A stretch of DNA of 64,000 bases from Pipra filicauda (lineage: Eukaryota; Chordata; Aves; Passeriformes; Pipridae), in NCBI RefSeq assembly GCF_003945595.2, contig NW_024104422.1:319743-383742 (forward strand), read 5' to 3'. Each line of letters starts with the position of its first letter. Positions within the stretch are counted from its first letter, which is position 1. Under the pieces are notes generated by a model. The model was not told the origin of the DNA, did not search any database, and saw only the letters and a list, made by a program, of their open reading frames with translations. Shown in pieces: positions 1-10,630 of this stretch. Made by a program: the position numbers and the translations under genes.

Positions 1-188
1 GTCCCCAAACAATTTCTATTTTATTCACAGACTAGGTTAAAATAGAACAGATAATCCTCCCTCTACCTTTGCCTTTGGCAAATACAGGCTACATGAAGAA
101 TATTTAGGACTTCAAGTGTTCATTCAGCAATGGTTTGAAATAACCATTTGGCTTCATCTGTTAAGTCTGGACAAAAAGGATGATTCAC

Positions 189-211
189 TATATGTATATA
201 TATATATATAT
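189..211. repeat. (TA)n microsatellite
   Basis: This is a short alternating TA stretch with one G interruption. It is a simple repeat with no inferred function. Confidence 0.9.
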
Positions 212-3200
212 CTGTAAGTGTATTTAGGAGGTAGCAGGATTCCATGGTTGTTCAAATGCAGAACATGTGCAAGCACAGACCATCCCAGGATGGTATGTAC
301 AACTACTGGAAGAGAAAAAAAACCATCTGGATTGGCCTAATATCAGATAACAACAGACCAGGACAAAGGACTGTATTATGCACTGCCTTGCCTCCAGCTG
401 AGGTGAAGAGCAGATGCACAAGGACAGAACAAATATACAGTGCTAGCTTCACAGAGAACTTCCTATGGTCTGCAGCTGTGGGACTTTCCGAGACTGAGGT
501 GGTATCCAAGAATCCTTGATGGGTTTTCTGATACAGCAAATTTGTTCACATGGTGCTGAGAAAACACCAAAATTTGTTTACACTGATTTTAGTACAGATC
601 TGAATGTGCACTTGTTCAGTGAATGGAAAATTCATGCAGTGGCCTCAAATACTGTTAATATTGCTACAGGGGGAAAAAAATGCAACACTAGTGAAGCAGC
701 ATGTCACAACCCTGAAAGGTAAGGTAAAAGTAAAATTAATTTTATTCCAATAAACTTTTAGAGGAAGGTATTACAGACTCTGGGAATAGCGAAGGCATAG
801 CCCAAGAGGTAAATTACTACTTTGGGGAGGATACTGTAAAGACTCCTATTACAATCCTAAGGCATTAAGACCCATTTCACTGCCATTTGGACTCTTGGCA
901 GCATAAAGAATATCGAGTGTTCTACGCAAAGGTTTTGGAAATTTGGTTTCAGATCAGTAGGGAGAAATTAACACCTTTTTTCCCACCTCCCCTCCCCCCA
1001 TTGATGGTCATGTTGTTGCAGTTGCTTGTTCTGAGCACTGACTATGTTCTTCTATTTGAGTTCCCCCCAAATCTCCCCCAAACTCATACTTTATGAGCTG
1101 AGTTTCAAGTTATAAACTCTTTAGTGTTCTCTTATCCAGATTTGGATATGGCCCTTTTCCCATCTGAGATACAGGTTTAAATTAGGTTGAAGTTCCAAGT
1201 GAATAGAACACTTGGTTCAAAATAGTGATCGTTTCTGACTTTGCAAAGCTTATTATAATGATAATGTCTGCTAATGTGGAACAGAAGCACCTCTTTGACA
1301 AGGATCTGCTCCTCTTATGCTCAGATCTAATCATCACTCATCTAACATGACAAAGACCCACAGCTGAAACTTTGGCAGTCTTGTGTTCCACTCAGATCCC
1401 TCCAGATGGGCAGTCAGCACCACACAGTCACTTGCAGTTCAACCAGTTAAATGAAGGCTGGCACCACAGAGACAAAATTCAGCAGTATTATTTACCCTGG
1501 AGTAGTAGTTCAGTTGTAAAAGCAACTTCTTAGAGGAGACTACTGAAGAGAGCCATTCTAAAACAATCCCTTCCTTTTTTTGTGGCTAAGACATTGATTA
1601 CTTTGGAGAAAGTCTTGTGGAAAAAAAAGCCACATTTCAGCATTTGAGATAGGACACACCTGCACTACACAAGGGAGGATGTGCAAACCTAAGACGTCCT
1701 ATCTCCCTGCAGCATAGTTTCTTCAGATGGCTGGCAGAAAGGCTAACAAGATAAACACTGGAAAAGTCTCTGACAGTTCTGTCTCACATAGAGAAGAACT
1801 GCCTGGCCCAGTCACAGCAGCATCTAAATGAGGGAGGGAGAGAAGATTGTAGATGTGTGACTGCACTCTATGAAATGGGAACACAGTAAAGACCTTTCAA
1901 TGCTGGAGGGAGGAGATATGAAGATGAAAGGGATAGAAGAAGAGAACATCAAAAAATCTCCTTAATAAGCCTTATATTAAATTAAAGGCTTGAAAATAGT
2001 AAGCAAACTCATTCAAATTATTTTTTTTTTTAAGAAATTACTACCAACAGACTTTACAAACTCCAACTTAAATTGCAGTGCTCTCCAACTGTAAGAGGGG
2101 TCCAAGAAGTATTTCCCTCCAGACTCCTTCCACTCCAGCCAGTCCACATCCAAGTTTGGCATATACTAATGCATTTGTTTATCTAGCAAAGAACATCCTT
2201 ACCCCTTTAAGGAGGCTTAAGCAGAAGACAGCAAATAATTTAGATTGCGGGTCTTTACCAGGCAAAGTAACTCCCCATAAAAGCTATCACTATCTTATCC
2301 AAGTAGATCTGTAGCAGCTAAAACTGACATTGCTCATATGATATATTAATAGACCTACTGTATTATGAATGTGGTTTTACCTTACTAGAAAGAGTGCAAC
2401 CACAGAACTTCCAGAGATACCATTTCTTCAGGGGAAAAGAAAAAAAAAATCCTATTTAACTCCGATATTTTATCATGGTCAGGCAAACTTATGTGTATTT
2501 TTGCATACACTTTCTGCTCATCAGGCTTTTTCAATTAATCCCCATAAATCTTAAGATGGTACACCAAAATCTAGTGCACCAAAATCTGCTCTTTCACAAG
2601 ATTATAGAAACAGCAGCCAATCTGAGCCCTTCAAATAAACAGCAAGAGAAACTTGTAGGTTGGTTTCTGGGGCTGCCGGCACAAACGTGCTCCGTGACAG
2701 CTCACTCAGCACAAACTAATCTAGGAAAGATTCAGTTCAACCTGACCCGAAATGGATCTTAATTGGGTTAGTACAACCAGGTCTAGAGTATCCCATTGCC
2801 ATGGTCTGATTCACCCCATTAAAAACAGAATGAAAAAGCCACTAGCAACAAATACTGGCATTATGCTACTTACGTTTTTTTTTTTTTTACAACTGGAATC
2901 AAGTTCTGACAACTCAGTATAATATAACAGTTAAAGGAACACAAATAGATCCAGAGGGTCAGAACATGGTCACAGTTTACACACTCATGAGGCAGCTTCA
3001 GGACCAAGTTGTGTGCAAGCCAGAATTCCAGGAATTAGTCATCTGAATTGTATTACAGATGCTCTTTCCATAATTCACCTTACTCAAAGGTGAAAAAATC
3101 TTCTCCTTTTACAGGGGACATTAAGTCCATGCCAGACCACGGCAAGAATGAAAGAGAGGAAGCCCAGGAGGTTTTATTTCCTTGATGGTGGATTACCCCT

Positions 3201-4633
3201 ACTACAGATGCTTAAGACAAAAATAATACATTATTAAAATCATCCATTACTTTAAAAGCCATCAGAATTGCTTTATATTTCCAAGTTGGATACTTTTCTC
3301 CTGCACTGGGTAGAACTAATTACATCTGTATTTTTTCATAATACAAGACAGGAGGGTGCCATAGAGGAGACTCATCCACATTAGCATGGAAGAGAAAGCA
3401 AGAGAACTCCCTAATAAAGGGGGCAAAGCAGAGAGGAAGGGATGTTCACAGTAATTCATCAACTTCCCCCAACTTTCTATGGGCCTTACCCCAGAGGAAT
3501 TCCCATAGAAATTATTGCCAAGTCACCTGGGATATTCATTGTAAACTTCCCTTGAGGAGAACACTAAGAAGAAAAAGCTTTTCCCAGAGATACAATTCCT
3601 CACTCGTGGTTTCCAGAGAGGTTCTATTAAAAATATAAATGCTCTCCTGCAAGTGAGCAGGATTTATATTGAAAAAATAGTATGTATTCCAGTTTTGCCA
3701 ACTTCCTCTGTAAAGAAGGAATGCATTGTCTACACAAAACATTGCTTAAACCCATGTTATTTTTCCATATATCTCCCATTGAGTGGCTTTTAAAGTGGTT
3801 TCCATTTTATCTAGTATTACTATCCAAGTCAGTAATTCCTTTATTATTTAGCAGTAAAGTCAGATGAAAAGCAGATATCAATAGCTAACTACAAAAGTCC
3901 AACAACACCCTAATTCTGCAGGAAAACCTAAGACATTTAAGGAGAACCACTCAGATAATAGGCAGAAGCTTTTAACATCCTCAATAATTCAACATATTCA
4001 TAATTTGACATTGCTTCCTATCAAAAAGTAACAAGGTCAACTGGCTCCCTCAGTTGTAGTCAAGCAATGCTAAACAGTTCACAATTTGGCCCAATTTTAA
4101 TTAATACAAATAAACAGTCCCACTCACTTAGAAATTTATTAACTCTGATCAATATATTTCATACAACAGCTGCACAAAATCAATGAACAACGCAACCTAT
4201 ACAGAACATTGCAAATATTTGCTCATTAGGAAATTACTGTTGCTTCCTCTTTTCTTTCCAAAAGATAACAATATTGCATAACATAACTTAGCCAAGTATT
4301 CTGATGCTAAAGGTGCACCAGTTGTATGTACACAGCAGATTACTGGACGCTCCAAAATTGAAAGGGAATCAGTTCCAGATGTTTTCTACTGATTAAATTC
4401 AGCCCAAGCAAGGTTAAGTAAATGACAAGCAGCTGCTTTTCTTTTTTGCCATAGTCATGAAAAACACTCTCAAGAGTTCTGACTAACTCTAACTGGCAGA
4501 CTCTTGGTGCAGCATCCATTTTCCTAGGTTTTCATAACTAACAGAGACTGTGGACAGTCTTCAGAGCAACTAATTCTTTTCACCTCGTCTGTCAGATCTT
4601 AATGCAGATAACAATTAAGAAGAAGCAGCTTAA

Positions 4634-4677
<44 letters not shown>

Positions 4678-4690
4678 TAAAAATAAAAAT
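4634..4690. repeat. (AAT)n microsatellite followed by (AAAAT)n
   Basis: About 13 uninterrupted AAT units span 4634-4673 and run into three AAAAT-type units up to 4690. The uninterrupted array suggests that its length may vary between individuals. Confidence 0.95.
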
Positions 4691-5889
4691 CTTCTTTACC
4701 CCAGTGCTGTAAATCCTAAACCACAGCCATTCTCACTGTATATACTGCTTTCTATTGAAGTAAGTAGAAATAAAACAAGAAAATGTTAAAGCGTCACTAA
4801 ACCAGATCATGGCTCAGTGCAACACTGGCATCACCTTTATGCCCCATCACTCCATTTCACAAAGGGCAGAAAAGTTTTTACCATGTATAGAGGTTGAAAC
4901 AAGATTTTGTTAGACTTCTCTCCTTCTATTTATACTCAGACATACAGATTTTTTTCACACCTGACAGGATTAAACTGCAATAAAGATGTTAAAGTCCCTT
5001 GTGCATTTATCCTTAGGCAAACTGACAGGTCAGATTTTCCATCACAGCATTTACTTTGAGTGGTGCAAGGAAGAATTTCCAAAGCACAGAATTTCCAAAT
5101 GCTTTCCAAGGCAAATATTCCCATGGATTTGTGGTTGGGGAAATCTGGGAAGAACAGCATATATACCTGTATATCAAAATTATTTTCCAAGCATTTTCTA
5201 TAAGACTGCAAACAGCATGCTACATAAAGAGATATATCAAGCAAAGTAGAATTGTTTACAGAGAGGCTAACACCTGGCTAGTTAAAAAGGGAGCAAAACA
5301 AACAAACAAAAACGGGTATACCCAGTCTTCTTCATTTTTTAACTAATGGCCAGTGATGCATATATATAGACATCACCCATCCCCCCAAAGGGCCAGTGTT
5401 TATTTTGCTTCTAATTATGGAATCTTTTCAGCTTTCCCAGCTGACATACAAGTTAAGGAAGTAAAATACATACTTTTCAAGACATTAATTCACTTATTCA
5501 AAATGAAGTGTATTTTAAGGAGTAGTAAAAGTATATTTACTACTCCAACACTGAAGTAAAACCAGTTAAAAAGTCATAATTTTTTTAACATGATGCCCTG
5601 ATCTCCAAGAATAATGTTTTGTCATTTCCATCAGAAAAAACAAATTTTTGTGGCTAAAAAGTAGCTTTACATTCTAGATTAAATCACATCATCTTTACCC
5701 CACGGAGCATTCAGTACATTTTCTACAAAAATCAGCTTCTCCTCTTGCAAAAGCTGACATTCCTGATTACCACTCCTCCTTGTTTATGCTAACGATAAAC
5801 AAATGTGCAGGCCTATGTTTAATACTGCATTGACTAATAGCATTCTTCACTTCTGTAATGCTGTGTCAGCCTAAAAACACTTCATAAAC

Positions 5890-6060
5890 AATTAAGACTC
5901 ACAATATCTCTGTGACAGAGACAAGACTTTTATTCATTTAAGAGATGATGCAACCGAAGCACAGTGAGTTAATTGTCTGCCCAAGGTCACACAGGGAATC
6001 AGTAACAGAGCTCAGCATGGAATCCAGGAACACTGACTCATGCAGCCCTCCCTCCTCAGC
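5890..6060 (+). mobile_element. MIR-type SINE fragment
   Basis: The order of motifs follows the MIR consensus. A TTAA..CTCACAA...TGTGA stretch is followed by ATGCAACCGAAGCACAGTGA (MIR: AGGAAACTGAGGCACAGAGA). Next comes GTCTGCCCAAGGTCACACAG, a near-perfect MIR core, then AGTAACAGAGCTCAGCATGG and ATCCAGGAACACTGACTC. MIRs are tRNA-derived CORE-SINEs that spread before amniotes radiated, so this is an old, decayed copy. The boundaries are approximate. Confidence 0.82.
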
Positions 6061-6459
6061 AGGAGATGAGCCTTTGACACACAGCCTCAACCCCAAAACA
6101 GGGTTTCCATCGCAGTCTAACAGCCCACTACGACACGCTGGAGCTTTGTCATTGTCTTACGTTCTCACTTTAACAGTTTCTTTAGCTGCCCCTGCTTCTC
6201 TTGTGGAAAAGGAAAAAGCTGACAATTTTTGGCTTTGAGAAACCAGTATACATGCAAAAAGGGAGGGAATACAAAAAGTTGGCCTTATTCCCATCTATGA
6301 GATGAAGTACCTGCTTCTCACCTTCAGTGAGAAGACACCATGTTGGCTCAAAATGCCTTCACTTCCCTACAGTCACCAGGGAGCTGCAATGGAAAACCTC
6401 TCTGTCTACAGTACTGCAATATGCACGTCACCACTGTCCTAAATGGTTTAAGGTCTTAG

Positions 6460-7176
6460 TGTGGGCCTTCAGACGTAATAAACACTTGAAGAAAAGTACC
6501 AAGATCAGTGTTTACAGAGCCATAGTGCTGTCTACTCTCTTGTATGGTTCCGAATCATGGGTCATCTACCGCCACCACCTGCGTCTCCCAGAACGTTTCC
6601 ATCAACGCTGCCTCCGCACAATCCTAAACATCCACTGGTCAGATTATGTGACCAATACATCTGTTCTAGAGCAAGCAGCAGTCACAAGTATAGAAGCCAT
6701 GTTGATGAGAACACAGCTGCGCTGGGCAGGGCACGTCTCCAGGATGAAGGACCAACCACCGCCTCCCTAAGATCCTGCTTTATGGTGAACTTGCCACCAG
6801 CTGCCGCATGAGAGGAGCCCCGAAGAAAAGATACAAGGACTCCCTGAAACAACATCTCAGCCTCAGCCATATTGATCACCATAACTGGTCTACTCTGGCC
6901 TCAAATCGGGAGGCCTGGAGAAACACCATCTATAACGCAGCTGTCTCCTTTGAGAACACACGCAGGATCACCCTCGAGGAGAAAAGGCAACGCAGAAAGA
7001 ACCGTGTTCTGCAGAATACACCATCTAAGGAATCTTTCTGCTGTGCCTTTTGCAATCGGATATGTCTGTCTCGTATCGGCCTCATAAGTCACCAACGTGC
7101 CTGTAACAAACGTGGATAGAGCCTTCCCAGATCTTCGTTTGCGAAGCCCAGCCATGAGAACTGAATGAGAACTGTC
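6460..7176 (+). mobile_element. RTE-like non-LTR retrotransposon, 3' end with one frameshift
   Basis: Translation gives the C-terminal part of a LINE reverse-transcriptase protein. It contains [71 protein letters not shown], and a terminal C-x2-C-x12-H-x3-C zinc-knuckle-like motif ending in SRIGLISHQRAC. The reading frame changes once, near 6752-6754, apparently by a single extra base. Apart from that, about 215 codons contain no stop up to the terminator at 7118-7120. A short 3' UTR with a hairpin-like CTTCGTTTGCGAAG and a duplicated ATGAGAACTGA tail follows. The SLLYG/WAGH/C2HC arrangement recalls RTE-clade elements; AviRTE of birds is one candidate. The 5' portion is missing (5' truncation). 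Family assignment is from memory. Confidence 0.75.
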
Positions 7177-7225
7177 CTAAATGCTGGCTGGGGGTCCCCC
7201 TGCCTCCCATTTCCCTCTTCTCATG

Positions 7226-7231
7226 CACTGG
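7226..7231. repeat. Target-site duplication, low-coordinate copy
   Basis: CACTGG directly adjoins the LTR end and matches the copy at 7678-7683. Confidence 0.88.
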
Positions 7232-7310
7232 TGCCGCAGTCCAAAAGGGGAGGATGGGACCATGGCACAGCACGGGTCCCGGACACGAGGGTGGGATGCA
7301 GGTAGAATGC

Positions 7311-7316
7311 TTTATT
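7311..7316 (-). terminator. LTR polyadenylation signal AATAAA
   Basis: AATAAA is on the minus strand, in the R region just downstream of the TATA-like box. It has the same orientation as KCNQ1 transcription, so in principle it could act inside intron 10. Confidence 0.6.
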
Positions 7317-7332
7317 CACGCGTGCACCCGGT

Positions 7333-7340
7333 CTTTTATC
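7333..7340 (-). promoter_or_regulatory. LTR TATA-like box
   Basis: GATAAAAG on the minus strand is the likely retroviral promoter element. The R region would start about 20-30 bp further in the minus direction. Confidence 0.6.
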
Positions 7341-7677
7341 AGCTCGGGAGGGGAAAGGGCCAGAACATAGGGCGGAGCATGAGACAGACAAGCGGGGGAC
7401 AAACCAGGATAGGGACACGGGCAAAAGAGGGAGGAACCGGGCAGAGAAGGGGCGAATGGAGGCTGTCCCCTCTCTGCAACTTCTCCAGCCAATCGGCAGA
7501 GAAACAGAGGAGCAGGGAGGCGAACAGGCCGGGACATGCCCGGGAAATATAAATTCTGGGGAAGCATACAATGTGTATACACATAATAACTGTAAAGTCT
7601 GTATCATAAAGTCCTTTCAATCACTGTACATCTTTTTCCACTTCTGAGATTTTCCCCGTGATTCCTGGTCCTTCACA

Positions 7678-7683
7678 CACTGG
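7678..7683. repeat. Target-site duplication, high-coordinate copy
   Basis: CACTGG directly adjoins the other LTR end and matches the copy at 7226-7231. Confidence 0.88.
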
Positions 7684-8844
7684 ATCGCATGGAGACGTAC
7701 CTTGCATTTTGAAATTAAATTACTGGTGTTTGAAGTTTGGTCTTTGGCACGTTAGACCACATATTCCATATCCTAGGCCACACTGGAGTAAGACTGTGTG
7801 AGACTCTGAAACCTTTAACAAGAGATGAAATTCTGCAGTAATAAGAAAAATCCAAATTGTGTAGCACATTCTTATCTCTGGTTTTCAAAGTTTCATAGAC
7901 TGTTTCCCGAGACAACCTTCATTTATGTATTAGTTCCCCATTCCCTACTGCACAATCTGCATGACAATTTTTAATATCAAAGATACTTGACTAATTAGAA
8001 AATCATGGTCTTAACCAGGGTTCAAGCTCTCCATAAAAAGGGAAGCTTTAAATCTAATTTTTTTTTTCCCTACTCTCCTACTTTTTCTTTCCTAGTCTTT
8101 TGCTTCTCCAAAATTATTTGGATCATGGAACCTCAAGCAGGGCAGGTGCTGCAGTGCAATGCTGTGCTGGCTCTGCTACAAGGGCTGATTTGAGCTCAAC
8201 ACATCCCTCAGGGTTAAGTGGTGAGTTATGTCTTCCACACTGTGGCATCATGTACCATAAACAGCTGGTTAATAGAACAGAGATCAAGTCAAGCAGCTGC
8301 TTGATATCAAAAGTATGGAGACAGATCACTGCAGGGAAATAGTGACACAGGATTAGCAGGGGAATGCAAGGCAGGAGCCAATTGCACAAGCATCCACAGG
8401 CTGTCTTCCAAAGTGCTCTCAGCCACTTCTAGGTCAATACCAACTGCATATTGAATAAAAATTCCACTCTAATCCATGATCTGGCCCACTGATAGGCTTA
8501 TTTGATAGCACCAAGAACCAAAAACCTCTTGAAATAAATGTATTTGTCATTTCAACAGTGAACTGCTGGTAAATATTTTGTCAAGTATCACATTCCAACA
8601 AGTTTCATCTGTCTTACAGTAGCCTAAGCTAGCTTTCTAGGCTGTAATCCAGATACTGTTGTTAATGCCCATACAAAGATGATACAGGAAAGAGTGACAA
8701 ATCAGTATGGAAATTGTCTTCTGCTTCTCTCCTGTTTGAAATGCACATTGTCACAGAAAAAAAAAAAAAAGACCAATCTGGCATAATTACTCTTGACTAA
8801 TTCATGCTCCCTGTTACTTATTTCCTTCTTACTGACTGGTTTGT

Positions 8845-8957
8845 TTGTGCGGTTTGTTTTTTTTTTAATTATTTTTGGGTTTGGGGTTTTTTTTGGTTGT
8901 TTTTCTTTTCTCTCTCTTTTTTTTTTTTTGGTGGATTTGTTTTTTTCTTTTTAAATT
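8845..8957. repeat. T-rich low-complexity tract with GGTTT/GGGTTT units
   Basis: Runs of T are punctuated by G pairs and triplets (TTTGGGTTTGGGGTTTTTTTT). The KCNQ1 pre-mRNA would carry the A/C-rich complement. It may be the tail of an old retrotransposon, but no body is visible. Confidence 0.8.
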
Positions 8958-8978
8958 CCTCCTTCTCTTGGAGCCGCG

Positions 8979-9236
8979 TTCCAAAACTGAATACCTCCAG
9001 GGATTGCTCCCACATAAAAGGTGACAGAACAGAAAGTTGTTGATGGACTTTACATCTCCCAGGCAGCTTATCATCTGTACATCCAACACAGGGGTTAAGT
9101 GTTTTCCTTCACAAGGAAAGGTACTGTCATCCTCTCTCAGGAGCCACTCTTGAAATTCAGAGCCCTGATCCAAAACTGAAAACACCTCACAGCTGCTCCT
9201 GACAGAGGATGATTGTACCTTTAGTTGTCAAGGAAA
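8979..9236 (+). repeat. Unclassified repeat, copy 1 of a direct pair
   Basis: This copy shares about 250 bp of gapped similarity with 10398-10630. Shared strings include TTCAGAGCCC, AAAACTGAAAACA, CTCACA-CTGCTCCTG, GGTGATTGTACC-like text and TTAGTTGTCAAGGAAA. It has an internal repeat: CCAAAACTGAA starts near 8981 and again near 9170, each time followed by an ACCTC...TGCTCC motif. It is not CR1 and I do not know the family. Confidence 0.8.
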
Positions 9237-9842
9237 GCAGCTTCATCCCATGGCTCACCATGCCAGAATACCTCCGGTGCTTATATCCTACTTCACTCAC
9301 TGTGCTGCATGCTCATATTAATTAAAGAAACACTCTATAAGCTCCTCATACAACCACCAGTTGCATCTTCCCTCTGACATTCCACACTGACTCACCTCCT
9401 CCAGCGCTCGCTCTGCTCCCCTCTCCTGTGTTGCCCTTTGGCACATGGCTCATCCCTTGGCATCCTTCTTGGGCCATGCTAAACTCCATATTCAAGCATG
9501 CACAAGATGCTCCCCCTAACTCTTATCAGATAATCTCAGCACTGGTCCTTGATAGACCAACTCAGCCAGTTCCCCTTCACCAGCTCCCTCCAGCACGGAC
9601 ACCAGGCAGCCCCTGAAAGCTAAAGCCTCTGCCCACAGCAAGACCTGCCCCATCATCATCCTCACTGGCCCCCCCTGGGGTTGCCCCAGGCCAGAGCAGC
9701 ACAGCACATCCCCCTGCCCACAGCCCCCACCTCTGCACCTGGAGTAAAGGGAAGGGGAAACATTGCAGGAGAGATGAGGGGGGACGCAAAAAAGATATGA
9801 GGGTGGTCCTTTCTACAAAACAGGGTTTTAACACCCTTCTCT

Positions 9843-10170
9843 AGCAGAGACATTTACACTTATACAGCTACTTAATTGCATTTCACATGCCTTACCTATT
9901 TTCACTTAGATCTATTTAGACATAGACATATTTACATATATTTGATTTTATAATTGTATAGCTTATCTATTCAGCCTTATCTCATATCACACTTGTATGT
10001 TTACACTTCTGTATCTATTTAGCCTGTGTCTGCTTACACTTGTATTTAGATTATGTATTAACACTTATTGTATAGAAAATCTATTTAGACTAGATATCTA
10101 TTTAGACTTAAATGTTAACACTTACATCTAATTACACATCAATCTGCTTAGATTTAGGTATCCTATATAT
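9843..10170. repeat. AT-rich degenerate periodic tract
   Basis: Two short motifs alternate irregularly. One is CTATTTAGAC-like (near 9913, 10007, 10080 and 10099). The other is a TTTACACTT/TTAACACTT-like motif (near 9852, 9999, 10034, 10058 and 10117). It looks like a decayed minisatellite. It lies between the two copies of the unclassified repeat. Confidence 0.65.
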
Positions 10171-10397
10171 AACCCTTATTGAGATTACATGTATCATCTC
10201 CTTTGACTTACTATGCAATGCAAAGCAACTGTAAATGGTTCTAGTTGGACAGACATTTTGTATTTTAAATTTCTTCAGATGTAAATGTAAAATGCCTCAT
10301 ATAACATATTAACTATAGGTTTTTATTTGAAAATCATTGTATATGTAAATCAATATTATTTTTCAAAGATTTCAACAATTTTTTAGCAATTATTTTT

Positions 10398-10630
10398 CAA
10401 AAATGGAAGACATCCAGGAATTGCTCCTGCACGACAGTGCCAGGACAGAAAACTGCTGCTGGCCTTTCCCTTCCATGGGTATCCTGTCATCTGCACCACC
10501 AGCACTGGGCTAGGTGCTTGCCATCTTATCTCAGGACCCACCCTTCAAATTCAGAGCCCAGCTCTAAAACTGAAAACATCTCACAACTGCTCCTGGGAGA
10601 CGGTGATTGTACCCTTAGTTGTCAAGGAAA
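10398..10630 (+). repeat. Unclassified repeat, copy 2 of a direct pair
   Basis: This copy aligns with 8979-9236 in the same orientation and has the same internal repeat. A GGAAGACATCCAGGAATTGC string starts it, and CTAAAACTGAAAACATCTCA begins the second unit near 10564. Similarity stops after GTTGTCAAGGAAA in both copies, which suggests a shared element boundary. Confidence 0.8.

Larger units (their letters stand above)
7232..7677 (-). mobile_element. Solo LTR of an avian endogenous retrovirus (446 bp)
   Basis: On the minus strand the element begins TGTGAAGGACC and ends GGACTGCGGCA, the TG...CA ends of a retroviral LTR. It is flanked by a perfect 6-bp direct repeat CACTGG (7226-7231 and 7678-7683). 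It contains a TATA-like GATAAAAG and a polyadenylation signal AATAAA about 20 bp further on. There is no internal retroviral sequence, so the provirus was lost by LTR-LTR recombination. A 6-bp duplication is typical of class II (alpha/beta-retrovirus-like, ERVK) integrases. It is GC-rich compared with its surroundings. The exact family is not known to me. Confidence 0.88.

Noticed and set aside
7181..7620. Open frames of up to 128 codons on both strands around the LTR.
   Set aside because: They lie across the non-coding solo LTR and its flank, and their length reflects GC content.
8804..9043. Phe-rich hydrophobic 79-codon frame.
   Set aside because: It is a translation of the T-rich tract at 8845-8957.
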